The notes: generated by a model not told the origin, from the sequence alone. DNA of 64,000 nucleotides from Labilibaculum sp041595635 (GCF_041595635.1 NZ_JBFHJW010000006.1:45832-109831), one strand, 5' to 3'; shown: positions 1 to 9,467, counted from the stretch's first letter. Made by a program: numbers and translations.

Positions 1-2
1 AT

Positions 3-398
3 TCTGCCACAGCATTAACAGAAACTGATGTATGTTTCGTTGAGCTCTCAGCTTTTAAAGAATTCCTAGCTACCAACAGCAATTTTGCTTTTGAAATTAT
101 TAAAGAATTATGCAAAAATGAATTGGGTCACTTCGATCATTGTGTAAGTCAAGTCCAAAAACAAAGTCAGGGTCGAATTGCAGAAGGGATCTGCTTCTTC
201 GCAGATAAAATATTTAATGAATCTATCTTTGAACTTCCTCTATCAAGACAAGAGTTAGGCGATTTAACAGGTAATTCGCGTGAAAGTGTTTCCAGAATTC
301 TTACTAATTTGAATAATGATAAAGTGATTTCTCTTAAAGGAAAAACTATCGAAATTCTGAATATGGAACGCTTAAAGGGTATTAGTAAAAATGGCTAA
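3..398 (+). CDS. Crp/Fnr family transcriptional regulator, 3' part
   Basis: The gene is open to the left window edge, so only the C-terminal ~131 residues are seen; the reading frame is already open at base 3. The visible part has the end of the cyclic-nucleotide-type sensor domain and the long dimerisation helix. It ends in a winged helix-turn-helix with the typical Crp/Fnr recognition pattern LSRQELGDLTGNSRESVSR, followed by a wing and a short tail. Family members bind DNA as dimers and respond to cAMP, oxygen, NO or redox signals; the sensing half is outside the window, so the signal is unknown. The next gene, rarD, is 161 bp downstream and appears to have its own promoter. Family call firm, specific role unknown. 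Confidence 0.85.
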   Translation, partial: SATALTETDVCFVELSAFKEFLATNSNFAFEIIKELCKNELGHFDHCVSQVQKQSQGRIAEGICFFADKIFNESIFELPLSRQELGDLTGNSRESVSRILTNLNNDKVISLKGKTIEILNMERLKGISKNG

Positions 399-523
399 GG
401 CGTTTTGAATTATTTTTTCATCTGAATTATTTAATCCTTTTTGAAAACCATCCCTGAAAATACTCGCCACTTACAGACCTTTTAGAATTCTCATACTTTT
501 AAAAATACCCTCTACATTTTAAG

Positions 524-531
524 TACATTTG
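524..531 (+). promoter_or_regulatory. Candidate -7 box (TACATTTG) for rarD
   Basis: TACATTTG matches the Bacteroidota sigma-A -7 consensus TAnnTTTG and lies 28 bp before the rarD ATG, which would give a short leader. No convincing TTTG -33 element is seen at the usual spacing, so this is a sequence match only. Confidence 0.4.
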
Positions 532-559
532 CAAATCTAAAAAAAGTAAAGGGTAAAAA

Positions 560-1462
560 ATGGAGAAATCAAAAGACAATAAAATGGGCTATGTATATGC
601 CATGCAAGCTTTTTTCGCATGGGGAATTTTACCCATCTTTTGGAAATTATTATCTCATGTTTCAGCCTTTGAAATACTTGCTCATCGAATTTTTTGGTCC
701 TTCATTTTTCTAGCTTTCTTCTTGTTTTGGACTCGACAAAGCAAATTACTCAATCTTCTGAAACAAAAGAAAACTCGCAATAGCCTTATCACTTCTTCCT
801 TACTAATTGGGGTTAATTGGGGCTTCTTTATCTATGCCGTAAATACAAATCAAATTGTTGAAGCAAGCTTGGGTTACTATATCAATCCTATTGCGAATGT
901 ATTTCTTGGAATACTTGTATTAAATGAAAAATTAGACAAGTTAAAATTTGCAGCACTTCTGCTTGCCTCTACTGCTGTAATTTATCTTACTATCGATTAC
1001 GGTAAATTTCCATGGATCTCAATTCTTCTTGCATGCACATTTGCTTTGTATGGTTTGGTGAAAAAAACAGCTGGAATCGATGCTATTCCGGCACTTTGCA
1101 TAGAAACTTTACTTCTAACACCTCTGGCATTTGTATTTATTATTTACAAAATTTGGATAGGAACAAGCGCTTTCTTTGCAGGCAATTTTTTAACTGACAT
1201 TTATTTAATCCTAACTGGAATTGTAACCAGCTTTCCTCTTTATTGGTTCGCTAAAGGTGCACAACGAATTCCTCTTTCTGCATTGGGCTTTATGCAGTAC
1301 ATAGGTCCTAGCCTAATGTTATTAATCGGCGTATTGATATACAAAGAAAAATTTCGTCACGAACAAGCCATTGCCTTTGGAATGATCTGGTGTGCTCTCT
1401 TCCTATACACCTTCTCTATGATTCGAAACACGAAAAGAATCCTAAAATCAAAAGTCAATTAA
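560..1462 (+). CDS. rarD: RarD-type EamA/DMT superfamily transporter
   Basis: A 300-residue, very hydrophobic protein with about ten predicted transmembrane helices in the two-repeat EamA layout. The N-terminal stretch after the first helix (FFAWGILPIFWKLLSHVSAF then EILAHRIFWS) is the signature region of RarD. The length equals the usual RarD length. RarD is an inner-membrane drug/metabolite exporter-family protein; its substrate is not established (the E. coli name comes from chloramphenicol sensitivity). The ATG at 560 is preferred because the helix-rich family N-terminus starts about 15 residues later. It is monocistronic, with a convergent gene downstream. Confidence 0.9.
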   Translation: MEKSKDNKMGYVYAMQAFFAWGILPIFWKLLSHVSAFEILAHRIFWSFIFLAFFLFWTRQSKLLNLLKQKKTRNSLITSSLLIGVNWGFFIYAVNTNQIVEASLGYYINPIANVFLGILVLNEKLDKLKFAALLLASTAVIYLTIDYGKFPWISILLACTFALYGLVKKTAGIDAIPALCIETLLLTPLAFVFIIYKIWIGTSAFFAGNFLTDIYLILTGIVTSFPLYWFAKGAQRIPLSALGFMQYIGPSLMLLIGVLIYKEKFRHEQAIAFGMIWCALFLYTFSMIRNTKRILKSKVN

Positions 1463-1530
1463 TGTTTTATCGTCTAAACCCATACCATTGCTGCGACTAT
1501 GCTAGCAGAAAACATCAAAGAATAAACAAG

Positions 1531-1561
1531 AAAAAAGCCTGTTCAGTTATCCTAAACAAGC
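1531..1561 (-). terminator. Rho-independent terminator for the PF13557-like gene
   Basis: On the minus strand a 10-bp stem (arms at 1537-1546 and 1552-1561, two G-U wobbles, 5-nt loop) is followed by six Ts (bases 1531-1536). It sits 30 bp past the stop of the minus-strand gene and between two convergent genes. Confidence 0.75.
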
Positions 1562-1590
1562 CTTCTCTGAATTGATGTATACAATACCTT

Positions 1591-2367
1591 TTATAAAGGC
1601 ATTCTAATTGACAAACCTAAGCTAAGAAAAAAATCTGGAGAAACCTCACTTAATCCGATTCCAGTTGAAAAATCTAGCTGCAAATCATCATTTACCGAAT
1701 AAGTCATACCAGCATCCCAACGATGATCATTTTTCCCTTCATTAGGCAGAAAACCATATAATTCAGCAAAAGCGCCCAATTTCTGCGACAGACTAATGCC
1801 AACAACAGCAGTATAAACCCCTACGGCATAATCTTCGTCCTCTACTCCACTCCAGGCAACACCCAAATTCATACCTAACGACATTGCTTCATTTAAAAAG
1901 TAATCACCCGTAACCCTTATATCAGCACCTAAATTTTCATTTTCAAAAGTACTTGATCCACTATGTGGAATCGAAATTGTAGTTAGCAAGGCTAATTTTG
2001 GTTTCCCTTCATCTTCTAGCAAATGGAATTTAGCACCAATACTCAAGGGGCCAAAACCTCGCTCCGTATAAGAATCTTCCTCTTCTGAAGAATGTATTCC
2101 CTGATAGGAGAAACCCATGCGAAGTTCAATATTATCCACAAGACCATAACGCAACAAAGTTGTATTAAAGGTAGTATTATTGATATCAGCATCCGTTTTC
2201 TCGAAAGCGAAGCCCGATTCTATTTGTAAACCTTTTGGAGAAATCAGACTGGCCGATTCAGTTTGGTCAGGACGATCAGTTACCATATCTGGCTTTTCCT
2301 GTGCACTTGCACCTCCAAAAAACAGAATTACAAACAATAAAAGTGTTACACTTTGTCTCATCCCCAT
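1591..2367 (-). CDS. Outer-membrane transporter-like protein (PF13557-like)
   Basis: 258 residues with an N-terminal signal peptide ending in FGGASAQE, then the motif VTDRPDQTESASLISPKG. That motif is characteristic of the MetA-pathway phenol degradation-like family (PF13557) of outer-membrane beta-barrels. Alternating hydrophobic strands, several ending in aromatic residues, run to the end, as expected for a barrel. The substrate is unknown; despite the family name there is no phenol pathway here. The start is 5 bp beyond the stop of the upstream DUF2007 gene, so the two are probably one transcript, closed by the terminator at 1531-1561. Confidence 0.75.
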   Translation of the reverse strand: MGMRQSVTLLLFVILFFGGASAQEKPDMVTDRPDQTESASLISPKGLQIESGFAFEKTDADINNTTFNTTLLRYGLVDNIELRMGFSYQGIHSSEEEDSYTERGFGPLSIGAKFHLLEDEGKPKLALLTTISIPHSGSSTFENENLGADIRVTGDYFLNEAMSLGMNLGVAWSGVEDEDYAVGVYTAVVGISLSQKLGAFAELYGFLPNEGKNDHRWDAGMTYSVNDDLQLDFSTGIGLSEVSPDFFLSLGLSIRMPL

Positions 2368-2372
2368 CTTAT

Positions 2373-2603
2373 TTAGTGTTTTTTCTGTAACTCTTCAATA
2401 CAAACACGTGCTTTAGCAACATTCTTATTTTCGACAAGTAATTCCACCGAATCAGGAGTTCCCCCCATCCCAACAATACTCCCCGATTGAGAATCATCTC
2501 TCCATAAAGAAGGGATTCCATTTTCTTCCAATCTTTCCTTATAAAATTGAACATTGATTTTCGATCCTATAAAAACACAGATTAATTCAGTTTCATCATC
2601 CAT
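2373..2603 (-). CDS. DUF2007-type putative signal-transducing protein
   Basis: A small soluble protein of 76 residues. It has the family shape: a short beta strand followed by a helix with NVQFYKERLEENGIPS, then W-R-D-D and a GGTPDSVELLVENKNVAKA segment, resembling the ACT-like DUF2007 fold. Function is unknown in the family. It is the first gene of a two-gene minus-strand unit with the outer-membrane protein, 5 bp apart. The ORF in the neighbouring frame over the same bases is a shadow. Confidence 0.75.
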   Translation of the reverse strand: MDDETELICVFIGSKINVQFYKERLEENGIPSLWRDDSQSGSIVGMGGTPDSVELLVENKNVAKARVCIEELQKKH

Positions 2604-2967
2604 AATTGATTTTCTTTAAAATTTATGTTCCTCAGAACCTAAGATATAGAAAACTTTTGATTATTCTATTTTTTTAATCTGTGAAAACACACACCAAGAA
2701 GGTTTCAAACATAAAAGTTGACCCTAGTAATTTAGCAAGTACCCTACTTAAGGTCAATACTATTTATCCAAGCCAAATTGTAAAGACGAAATCACATTAA
2801 TTTATAGTTAAATCTATACTGCACGCAAATACCTATTAGTAGGACACTTATGCAAATTGCATACTATGATTTAAAATAGAATATACATTTTTTTTGATTT
2901 TAATGCATATTTGATTTCAATAGATCGAAAAGATAACATATATTTGGTATCATATTTACGTACTGAT

Positions 2968-3342
2968 ATGAATAATGAAAAAAACAAACTAATACTAGTT
3001 GTAGAGGATGAAGAATTCAACAGAATTTATTTTGAAGAATTGTTAACCCAAATTCATTGCAATGTTTTGGTTGCCAAAAATGGTATTGAAGCAGTTCAAA
3101 TCTGCACTGATAACGAAAAAATTGATTTGGTTTTAATGGATATTAAAATGCCATTAATGGATGGATATGAGGCCACAAAGGAAATCAAAAAAATACGACC
3201 AAACCTTCCTATTATTGCACAAACCGCTTTTGCTCTTCTTGGCGATAAAACAAAATCTTTAGAAAATGGTTGCGATGATTACATTTCTAAGCCAGTAAAA
3301 AAAGACAACCTAATTAAATTAATTCAAAAACATCTGGTATAA
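2968..3342 (+). CDS. Single-domain response regulator (CheY-like receiver)
   Basis: 124 residues form a stand-alone receiver. Visible are the acidic pocket (VEDEE near residue 13), the phospho-acceptor Asp58 in LVLMDIKMPLMDG, the Thr86 switch residue in AQTAFA, and Lys108 in SKPVKK. No output domain follows, so it must act through protein contact or phosphorelay. The ATG at 2968 is chosen over an upstream TTG at 2911, because receiver domains begin about 7 residues before the first strand and the upstream extension looks non-coding. No kinase gene is adjacent; it sits alone with AT-rich spacers on both sides. Confidence 0.85.
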   Translation: MNNEKNKLILVVEDEEFNRIYFEELLTQIHCNVLVAKNGIEAVQICTDNEKIDLVLMDIKMPLMDGYEATKEIKKIRPNLPIIAQTAFALLGDKTKSLENGCDDYISKPVKKDNLIKLIQKHLV

Positions 3343-3573
3343 CAAGTCACTTTCTTCTATAAATTTCCTAATCAAACATTATAAAAATCCAATCTCAAAT
3401 GTTATTTCACATTTCAAGATTTTTTAATGATTTGTATCATTCCCTCCCTCACAAAATCCTTCACTCAAAGGCAAACTCAATAACAAAATGCCTAATGAGA
3501 AGCACTCCTAAAACTTTGAACTGATTAATTTTTCCATTATCTTTAGAATCATTCAAAATAAGGAGATGAAACT

Positions 3574-4023
3574 ATGAATAAATACATTATTTTACTGGGA
3601 ACTATCCTTTTGTTTAGCAATAATTTATTGGCGCAAAAAATAATGAAAAAAGATCAATACAATCAGCTTACCGCAGACGAAAAGAGAGTAATAATCGACA
3701 AAGGAACCGAATATCCCGGAACTGGAAAATACCTACACAACAAAGCATCTGGTGTCTACACCTGCAAGCAATGCAATGCAGAACTCTATCTATCCCATAG
3801 CAAATTTGAGTCACATTGTGGTTGGCCAAGTTTCGACGATGAAATAGAAGGAGCCGTTAAACGAATAACTGACACAGACGGTAGAAGAACCGAAATTGTT
3901 TGTGCCAATTGCGATGGGCATCTTGGTCACGTTTTTTTGGGAGAAGGATTCACCTCCAAAAATACCCGGCACTGTGTAAATAGCATTTCGCTAGATTTTA
4001 TTCCTCTGAAATCGGATCAGTAA
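3574..4023 (+). CDS. msrB: Exported peptide-methionine (R)-S-oxide reductase
   Basis: MsrB reduces methionine-R-sulfoxide in oxidised proteins. The 149-residue product starts with a signal peptide (hydrophobic stretch ending LLAQK), so it probably acts in the periplasm. The SelR domain follows: zinc-binding pairs CKQC and CANC, the conserved HCGWPSFDD, DGHLGHVF, and the catalytic cysteine in RHCVNSISLDF (RYCxNS in many homologues). A good Shine-Dalgarno, AAGGAG, ends 8 bp before the ATG. The gene is monocistronic and closed by a strong terminator. Confidence 0.95.
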   Translation: MNKYIILLGTILLFSNNLLAQKIMKKDQYNQLTADEKRVIIDKGTEYPGTGKYLHNKASGVYTCKQCNAELYLSHSKFESHCGWPSFDDEIEGAVKRITDTDGRRTEIVCANCDGHLGHVFLGEGFTSKNTRHCVNSISLDFIPLKSDQ

Positions 4024-4047
4024 AGAAAAGTAAAAATCATAAATTGA

Positions 4048-4077
4048 AGACCTTAGCTAAGCTAAGGTCTTTTTTTA
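4048..4077 (+). terminator. Rho-independent terminator of msrB
   Basis: A perfect 10-bp stem (4048-4057 with 4061-4070) with a TAA loop is followed by a T-run. The rest of the 334-bp spacer to the MarC gene is AT-rich; nothing else is recognised in it apart from a TAAATTTG -7-like box immediately before the next start. Confidence 0.9.
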
Positions 4078-4357
4078 TTGACAAACAAGTAAAGTATAAA
4101 CTTTCTAACCTAGAATATTTTCACCTAAAAAAAGCAGGTAATTCAAAAAAAGATCTATCTTCGCGTCGATTATAAAATTAAACAATTACAATCATTATTT
4201 GTGCATTTTTTAACATTGTCGATCTAATTACAAATATTCTTAACAGTAATTCTTTTAATCGGCAAAAATATTGAACTAGATATTTTATCGAATCAATTAA
4301 AAAATAGTAAGTTTAATAGCAAATCATAAACAGTAAGGACCCTAAATTTGAATTGAA

Positions 4358-4972
4358 ATGAGTTTTAATTTTCTTGAAATCATATCTGCCTCTATCGTAT
4401 TATTTGCAGTAATTGACATTATTGGCGGCATTCCTATTATTGTGGATTTAAAACAAAAAGGTGGTGAAATAGAAGCCTTAAAGGCTACTTTGGTAGCACT
4501 TTGCGTATTAATCATCTTTACTTTTTTGGGAGATAATTTACTAGGCTTGTTTGGAGTAGACATTTCAAGTTTTGCCATCGCTGGTTCTATAATTTTATTT
4601 ATTATGGGTGTTGAAATGGCTTTGGGTGTGGAAATTATTAAATACGATGGCCCAGGTGGGGTTTCCATTGTACCTATCGCCTTTCCTTTGGTTGCCGGAG
4701 CAGGTTCATTTACTACGGTTTTATCTTTACGTGCCGAATATGCTACCGAAAACATTATTGTAGCAATTATTTTGAACTTGGCGTTTGTGTACCTGGTTTT
4801 ACGTTCCACTGATTTCGTTGAGAGAATACTAGGTGAAGGAGGAATTCTTATTTTACGCAAAGTATTTGGAATTATATTACTTGCTATATCGGTAAAACTT
4901 TTCATGTCGAATGTTGCCATTCAAATACACACTCTTTTTCCTTTTTTAAAAGAAGCTTTACAACATTCCTAG
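4358..4972 (+). CDS. MarC/UPF0056 family membrane protein
   Basis: 204 residues with six predicted transmembrane helices. The N-terminus, FAVIDIIGGIPIIVDL, matches the MarC family pattern in which an Asp/Pro-rich first helix (often DPIGNIP) lines a putative pore. The middle holds the GPGGVSIVPIAFPLVAGAGS loop, the second family signature (usually PLaiPllaGPGai). Transport function is assumed from topology; the former link to multiple antibiotic resistance was not upheld for E. coli MarC. It is followed 90 bp later by a second membrane protein on the same strand, possibly with its own promoter. Confidence 0.85.
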   Translation: MSFNFLEIISASIVLFAVIDIIGGIPIIVDLKQKGGEIEALKATLVALCVLIIFTFLGDNLLGLFGVDISSFAIAGSIILFIMGVEMALGVEIIKYDGPGGVSIVPIAFPLVAGAGSFTTVLSLRAEYATENIIVAIILNLAFVYLVLRSTDFVERILGEGGILILRKVFGIILLAISVKLFMSNVAIQIHTLFPFLKEALQHS

Positions 4973-5020
4973 AGCAAGAACTTTAAACAATATTCAAGCA
5001 CAAAACATAAGAAATTAAGC

Positions 5021-5028
5021 TATTTTTG
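5021..5028 (+). promoter_or_regulatory. Candidate -7 box (TATTTTTG) for the TauE/SafE gene
   Basis: TATTTTTG fits the Bacteroidota TAnnTTTG element, 34 bp before the ATG at 5063. No clear -33 TTTG is present at the standard distance. Confidence 0.35.
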
Positions 5029-5062
5029 TATCATTCAAAGCAAACTTATTGTACCATTTGCC

Positions 5063-5806
5063 ATGCATGATATAAGTATCATTCAAATTGTTCTATGCGG
5101 TATTGTTATTCTTTCGGCAGCATTTATAAAAGGCATGACCGGTTTTGGTTTTGCCCTACTTGCGGTTCCTTTTCTCTCGCTCATTTTTCCGATGCAGATT
5201 TTAGTTCCCGCCATGAGTCTATTCAATTTAGTAAGTAGCTTAGTTATTCTTCTTAAACTACAGGAAAAAATAAAAGCTTACTATTTTATTCCTATGTTTG
5301 TTGCGAGCTTGGGAGGAATTCCCTTGGGGGTTTATGCTCTTGAATATGTAAGCAGCGATACACTTCGACTCATTACAGGCATTCTAGTTATTCTTTTTTC
5401 CGTTCAAATGTTGGGAAAAATTAAACTAGCCAAGCACTTTTTAAACTTTCCCATTGTTTTTGCCGGATTTGTTAGTGGAATTCTAAGCAGTTCGATATCG
5501 GTTGGCGGACCACCACTAGTCATAGCCATGAATCGAAAAGGATATCCTAAAGACAAATTTCGAGGTGTATTTGCCTGGTTCGGTACTTTCTCATCATTTT
5601 TTACTACTGTTGCCTTTTTAATGAAAGGCATGATAGAAATGCAATCGGTGAACTTATCGCTTTTTTGTCTGCCGATTCTATTTTTCGGCTCTCATGTTGG
5701 TGCTAAATTTTCGGGTAAAATTGAACCTGATAAATTCAGAAAAATAGTGATTGGAATCAATATTATTACAGGCTCATTTATTGTAATCTCTTCTCTTGTT
5801 AATTAG
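5063..5806 (+). CDS. Sulfite exporter TauE/SafE family membrane protein
   Basis: 247 residues, about eight predicted transmembrane helices in two repeats. The first repeat has the family signature KGMTGFGFALLAVPFLSLIF and the second has SGILSSSISVGGPPLVIAM, both typical of TauE/SafE (PF01925). Members export sulfite, sulfoacetate or other small organic anions. No sulfur genes are nearby, so the substrate cannot be assigned. The ATG at 5063 puts a short hydrophilic N-terminus before helix 1, as in homologues. Confidence 0.88.
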   Translation: MHDISIIQIVLCGIVILSAAFIKGMTGFGFALLAVPFLSLIFPMQILVPAMSLFNLVSSLVILLKLQEKIKAYYFIPMFVASLGGIPLGVYALEYVSSDTLRLITGILVILFSVQMLGKIKLAKHFLNFPIVFAGFVSGILSSSISVGGPPLVIAMNRKGYPKDKFRGVFAWFGTFSSFFTTVAFLMKGMIEMQSVNLSLFCLPILFFGSHVGAKFSGKIEPDKFRKIVIGINIITGSFIVISSLVN

Positions 5807-5813
5807 GATTAAG

Positions 5814-5848
5814 CAAAAAAAAAGCTCACGAAAACAATTCCGCGAGCT
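5814..5848 (-). terminator. Terminator of the TonB-dependent receptor gene
   Basis: On the minus strand an 8-bp stem (arms at 5841-5848 and 5823-5830, one mismatch, 10-nt loop) is followed by about nine Ts. It lies 22 bp past the stop of the minus-strand receptor gene and in the convergent spacer with the TauE/SafE gene. In the plus direction the U-tract is weaker. Confidence 0.7.
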
Positions 5849-5870
5849 AACTTATTTTTCTTATAATCAA

Positions 5871-8333
5871 CTACATTTCAAACTCTTCCACATCAACTCC
5901 TCCATTTGAACCTCTTTCTCGATTCAATTTATAGTTGTTAATCTTGAAGCTAAGTTTCAAATTAAAAGTAGGAGATTTTCGAGTAAACTGGCTAAAGTTA
6001 TAAAATGAATCTCCCTCGTAGATTGTTTCGTGTTTTGCCGTTCCAAAAATATCACTAACCTGAAAGGTTGCCGATAATTTACGTTTCATAAATTCACGTT
6101 TTAAAGCAGCCGAACTCATAAAATATCCTTTTCGCTTCCCCTGAGCCCAAGTTGTTTCAGATTGATAATTTGCTGTAATCTGAAGTCTTGTATCTTTATC
6201 GAAAATAAAGGTTGAATTGTTCCTCAAACTCCAGTTGAAACTATTGGTAGAGAAATCTTCATAATCTTCCTCTCCCGACGAATCTGTAATGGTAAAATCT
6301 CCTTCTTCTTTGTAATGATATAAATTACCTATTAAATCATTCTTCAACCAACTTGAATAAGAAAGATTGAGAGTAGCTTCGATTCCTAAGGAGTAATCTT
6401 TACCAACATTTTCGAAAGTACTCATCATCACGTTGTCTTCTGCTTCCCAAACATATTTTACACGCTCAATTTTGTTGTCGGTCATTTTATAGTAAGCTTC
6501 TAACGAAATAGCCTGATCACCGAATCGTTTCATGTAACCAACTTCGAAGGAATCAATGTATTCAGGATTTAAATCAGGATTACCCTGACGAACATTGTAC
6601 GCATCGGTCCAAGTAATAAATGGCTCTAAATAATATCCACGAGGACGCTGAATACGTCGAGAATAACTAGCCATTATTTGAGAATTTGACCCCAAATCCA
6701 TTTGTGTATGAAGGGTTGGAAAAAAATCCCATCGCTTAATGGTAAAAGCATCAGTTTCGCCTTCATAACTAATTTCGCGATTAGTATATTCCGATCGGAA
6801 ACCCAATTGATAACCCAACAAACCCATTTTAGATGCATAGGTTGTATACAAACCATGAACCTTTTGATCGTAGGTTACATCATGACTGTATAATTCGTTA
6901 GCCACATATAGACCTGTAGTTGTATCATAATCCTCTTGCACGGTTTGTGCATCGCTGGAGCTAAACTGCCCCTGGTAGCCAAATTCAAATTTTGCATCAT
7001 TAGCCAGAGGTAATGTATAATCAGAGCGAATTTCCATCTTACTTCCCGATCCATCTTCCGTAGAAATCTGACCTGAAGAAAGTACATCGTCCTCGTACAG
7101 TTCATTGGTAGAACTCTCATCGCCATTTCCCCTACGCGAATAGGAAACCTGAGAAGACAACTGATGTCCCTCGCCATTAAACTTTAACACATAAGAGAAG
7201 TTCGCACTCAAATAATCCATTTCTTTTTGCCAAAGATCTTTACTATCGTAAAAGCTTGTATCTACACTACTGCTATCAAATTCCTCGTAATCGAGAATAG
7301 AACCTCTTTCCATGTCTCTAAATCCGTAACGAAAGCCCAAAGATATTTGGTTTTTATCGTTGATATCGTAATCGAACCCGGTTCGAAAACCATAACTTTT
7401 ACGTTTCATTTTCGAATCACCATCGGATAACACCGAACTAGTATATCCATCGGAAACGGTAATGTATTCATTCTTGCTTGTTCCTTCGAACTGACGATTG
7501 TTGTAATCGAGACCAAAGTTCCAGTTCCAATTCTTTTTACGATAATTCATCAGAATATCAGCACTCAAGTTATCCTGACTACCAAGGGAAAAATTGGTCA
7601 CTCCATTCAATCCTTTGTCAGTATTTTTCTTGGTGATGATGTTGATGATTCCCGCCGTTCCTTCGGGATCGTATTTTGCAGAAGGATTGGTGATAATTTC
7701 GATGTTTTCGATCACACTGGCTGGCATTTGTTCTAAAATATCCGATGCATCTAAAATAGAAGGTTTCCCATCGACCAAAACCGTGAAATTTGAATTTCCA
7801 CGTAAGCTTACATTCCCTTCAATATCTACACTAACCGAGGGAACATTTTCTAGCACATCTACAGCAGTACCACTTGCTGCGGTAATTTGTCGACTAACAG
7901 GAATTACTTTTTTATCAATTTGGTATTGCACCGGCGAACGTTCTGTAGTTACAAGCACTTCGCCTATGGATTCTGTGGATTGTCGCAAATTCACGATCTT
8001 TAAATCAGCCAATTTACGATCTCTATTAATAGGAATATTTTTAATGATAGCTTTGTTATAACCAATAAAGGAAACTTCTACAAAATAGACTCCTTCTTTT
8101 AACTTTGCCAATTCAAAAGCACCTTTCTCATCGGTTATAGTTCCATCTACCAAACTGGAATCGGCCATATAGTATAGCGAAACTGTTGCATATTCAACAG
8201 GACTATCCATACTAGTGTCCATTACGGTTCCTTTTATTACACCGCCCTTTACTACTGGGCTTACCACTGGATCTACCGCCTTTACAGACATTGCCGTAAA
8301 AATAAGGTAGATCATAAGAATTAATCGATTCAT
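5871..8333 (-). CDS. TonB-dependent receptor, OMP_b-brl_3 type
   Basis: 820 residues. A signal peptide (ending near MSVKAV) is followed by a carboxypeptidase-regulatory-like beta-sandwich (about 30-115: GGVIKGTVMDTSMDSPVEYA). Next is a TonB plug (about 140-235, with SVSVDIEGNVSLRGNSNFTV and IEIITNPSAKYDPEG), then a long beta-barrel. The plug wording and absence of a SusD partner place it in the OMP_b-brl_3 group found across Bacteroidota rather than in a SusCD polysaccharide locus. The ligand is unknown. It ends in a charged tail (GGVDVEEFEM) rather than an aromatic residue. A single gene, with its own terminator. Confidence 0.88.
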   Translation of the reverse strand: MNRLILMIYLIFTAMSVKAVDPVVSPVVKGGVIKGTVMDTSMDSPVEYATVSLYYMADSSLVDGTITDEKGAFELAKLKEGVYFVEVSFIGYNKAIIKNIPINRDRKLADLKIVNLRQSTESIGEVLVTTERSPVQYQIDKKVIPVSRQITAASGTAVDVLENVPSVSVDIEGNVSLRGNSNFTVLVDGKPSILDASDILEQMPASVIENIEIITNPSAKYDPEGTAGIINIITKKNTDKGLNGVTNFSLGSQDNLSADILMNYRKKNWNWNFGLDYNNRQFEGTSKNEYITVSDGYTSSVLSDGDSKMKRKSYGFRTGFDYDINDKNQISLGFRYGFRDMERGSILDYEEFDSSSVDTSFYDSKDLWQKEMDYLSANFSYVLKFNGEGHQLSSQVSYSRRGNGDESSTNELYEDDVLSSGQISTEDGSGSKMEIRSDYTLPLANDAKFEFGYQGQFSSSDAQTVQEDYDTTTGLYVANELYSHDVTYDQKVHGLYTTYASKMGLLGYQLGFRSEYTNREISYEGETDAFTIKRWDFFPTLHTQMDLGSNSQIMASYSRRIQRPRGYYLEPFITWTDAYNVRQGNPDLNPEYIDSFEVGYMKRFGDQAISLEAYYKMTDNKIERVKYVWEAEDNVMMSTFENVGKDYSLGIEATLNLSYSSWLKNDLIGNLYHYKEEGDFTITDSSGEEDYEDFSTNSFNWSLRNNSTFIFDKDTRLQITANYQSETTWAQGKRKGYFMSSAALKREFMKRKLSATFQVSDIFGTAKHETIYEGDSFYNFSQFTRKSPTFNLKLSFKINNYKLNRERGSNGGVDVEEFEM

Positions 8334-8579
8334 TTAGGTTAATTATGAGTTTTTTTTTATTTTGTCCACATAAACTTAGTACTACAAACTGAGAAACAGC
8401 AACAATTAGTGAATTTTAAATATTCATTAACATTTGAGCATAAGAAGAAACATCCGAGCACACATTCAGCCAATGGATAGACTCATAAAAAGACAAAAGG
8501 TTTAAAAGAAAATACTTAATTTGGACTTTTTAATTTCCAGACCATTTTTTTGGAAAAATAATGGTCTACAATTACTTTA

Positions 8580-9455
8580 CTAGATTTGAGTTTCGGAAAC
8601 TTCTTGTACCAAATTCCATTTCTCAATTGCAATTCTTCCCATTTCCTTGCCAAGTTCATAATCAGTAAGCAAAGTTTGATAATCTTGAGTAAATCGTTTG
8701 GTTTTAAAATCCTCGGGCGGACAAACATCAACAACTTTCAGTTTTTGTGGAGGATTATGAATCAAATCGATGGAAGCATTATAAGTGTTAGGGCGATTGT
8801 GCAAGGCCGCAACTAAACCTGGATGTTTTCGAAACAAAAAGGCTCCTAATTTCGATTCCATGCCTTTTTTCATTCGGAACGAATCAGGACGAGAACGAAT
8901 CACCATAATTTTTGAAGCTCCCTTCTCGATGGCTCGTTGAACAGGAATAGGTGCAGCAACTCCTCCATCTGAAACAATTTCCTGGTTTATTTTCAGAAAT
9001 TTGCGGTAAAAAAGAGGCACCGTGCAACTAGCTTTCATCAAATGGCTTATATTTTCAACATTAGGTTGAATAAAAATAGATTGGCCATCGGAATTGCGGG
9101 TAACGCCAATTTCAAAATCAACCCGACTGGCGAATAAAGTATCCAAATCGATAGGTAAATCGCGAGATGTAATTTCCCAAGACCAATCTAAATCCATTAA
9201 ATGGCCACCTTTTAAAAATTTTTTCCAACTAATGTATTCTGGACGAAGAGAATAATCGGTAAAAACCTTGAAATTTCGCCCTTTTTGTTTCGAAAGATAA
9301 GCAGCAGCATTTACTGATCCGGCAGAAACCCCAATCACCAACTGAAATGGATTGAATTCCGCCTCGATAAAATGGTCTAACACGCCAGCAGCAAAAATGC
9401 CACGCATGGCACCTCCTTCTACAACTAAAGCCGTTTTATCGTGTCGATGATTCAT
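8580..9455 (-). CDS. Patatin-like phospholipase
   Basis: 291 residues. The patatin core is intact: the oxyanion loop GGAMRG (residues 14-19), the nucleophile elbow GVSAGS with Ser44, and the catalytic Asp in the DGG motif of SDGGVAAPIP. The family hydrolyses acyl esters of phospholipids. It resembles the cytosolic YjjU/RssA-type proteins without a barrel domain; no signal peptide is present. It is followed upstream on the same strand by a PlsC-type acyltransferase only 12 bp away, which suggests a lipid remodelling pair (deacylation plus reacylation). The latter is inference. Confidence 0.88.
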   Translation of the reverse strand: MNHRHDKTALVVEGGAMRGIFAAGVLDHFIEAEFNPFQLVIGVSAGSVNAAAYLSKQKGRNFKVFTDYSLRPEYISWKKFLKGGHLMDLDWSWEITSRDLPIDLDTLFASRVDFEIGVTRNSDGQSIFIQPNVENISHLMKASCTVPLFYRKFLKINQEIVSDGGVAAPIPVQRAIEKGASKIMVIRSRPDSFRMKKGMESKLGAFLFRKHPGLVAALHNRPNTYNASIDLIHNPPQKLKVVDVCPPEDFKTKRFTQDYQTLLTDYELGKEMGRIAIEKWNLVQEVSETQI

Positions 9456-9467
9456 AACTAATTGCCT

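Noticed and set aside
4343..4350. TAAATTTG -7 box just before the MarC ATG
   Set aside because: It would place the transcription start at the start codon, giving a leaderless mRNA; likely chance in AT-rich DNA, so not listed as a promoter.
4342..4920. 192-codon minus-strand ORF opposite the MarC gene
   Set aside because: Exact antisense to the MarC gene, whose hydrophobic codons generate a long Ser/Ile/Lys-rich shadow frame.
7594..8061. 155-codon plus-strand ORF opposite the TonB-dependent receptor
   Set aside because: Lies wholly in the receptor gene, which has clear plug and carboxypeptidase-like motifs on the other strand.
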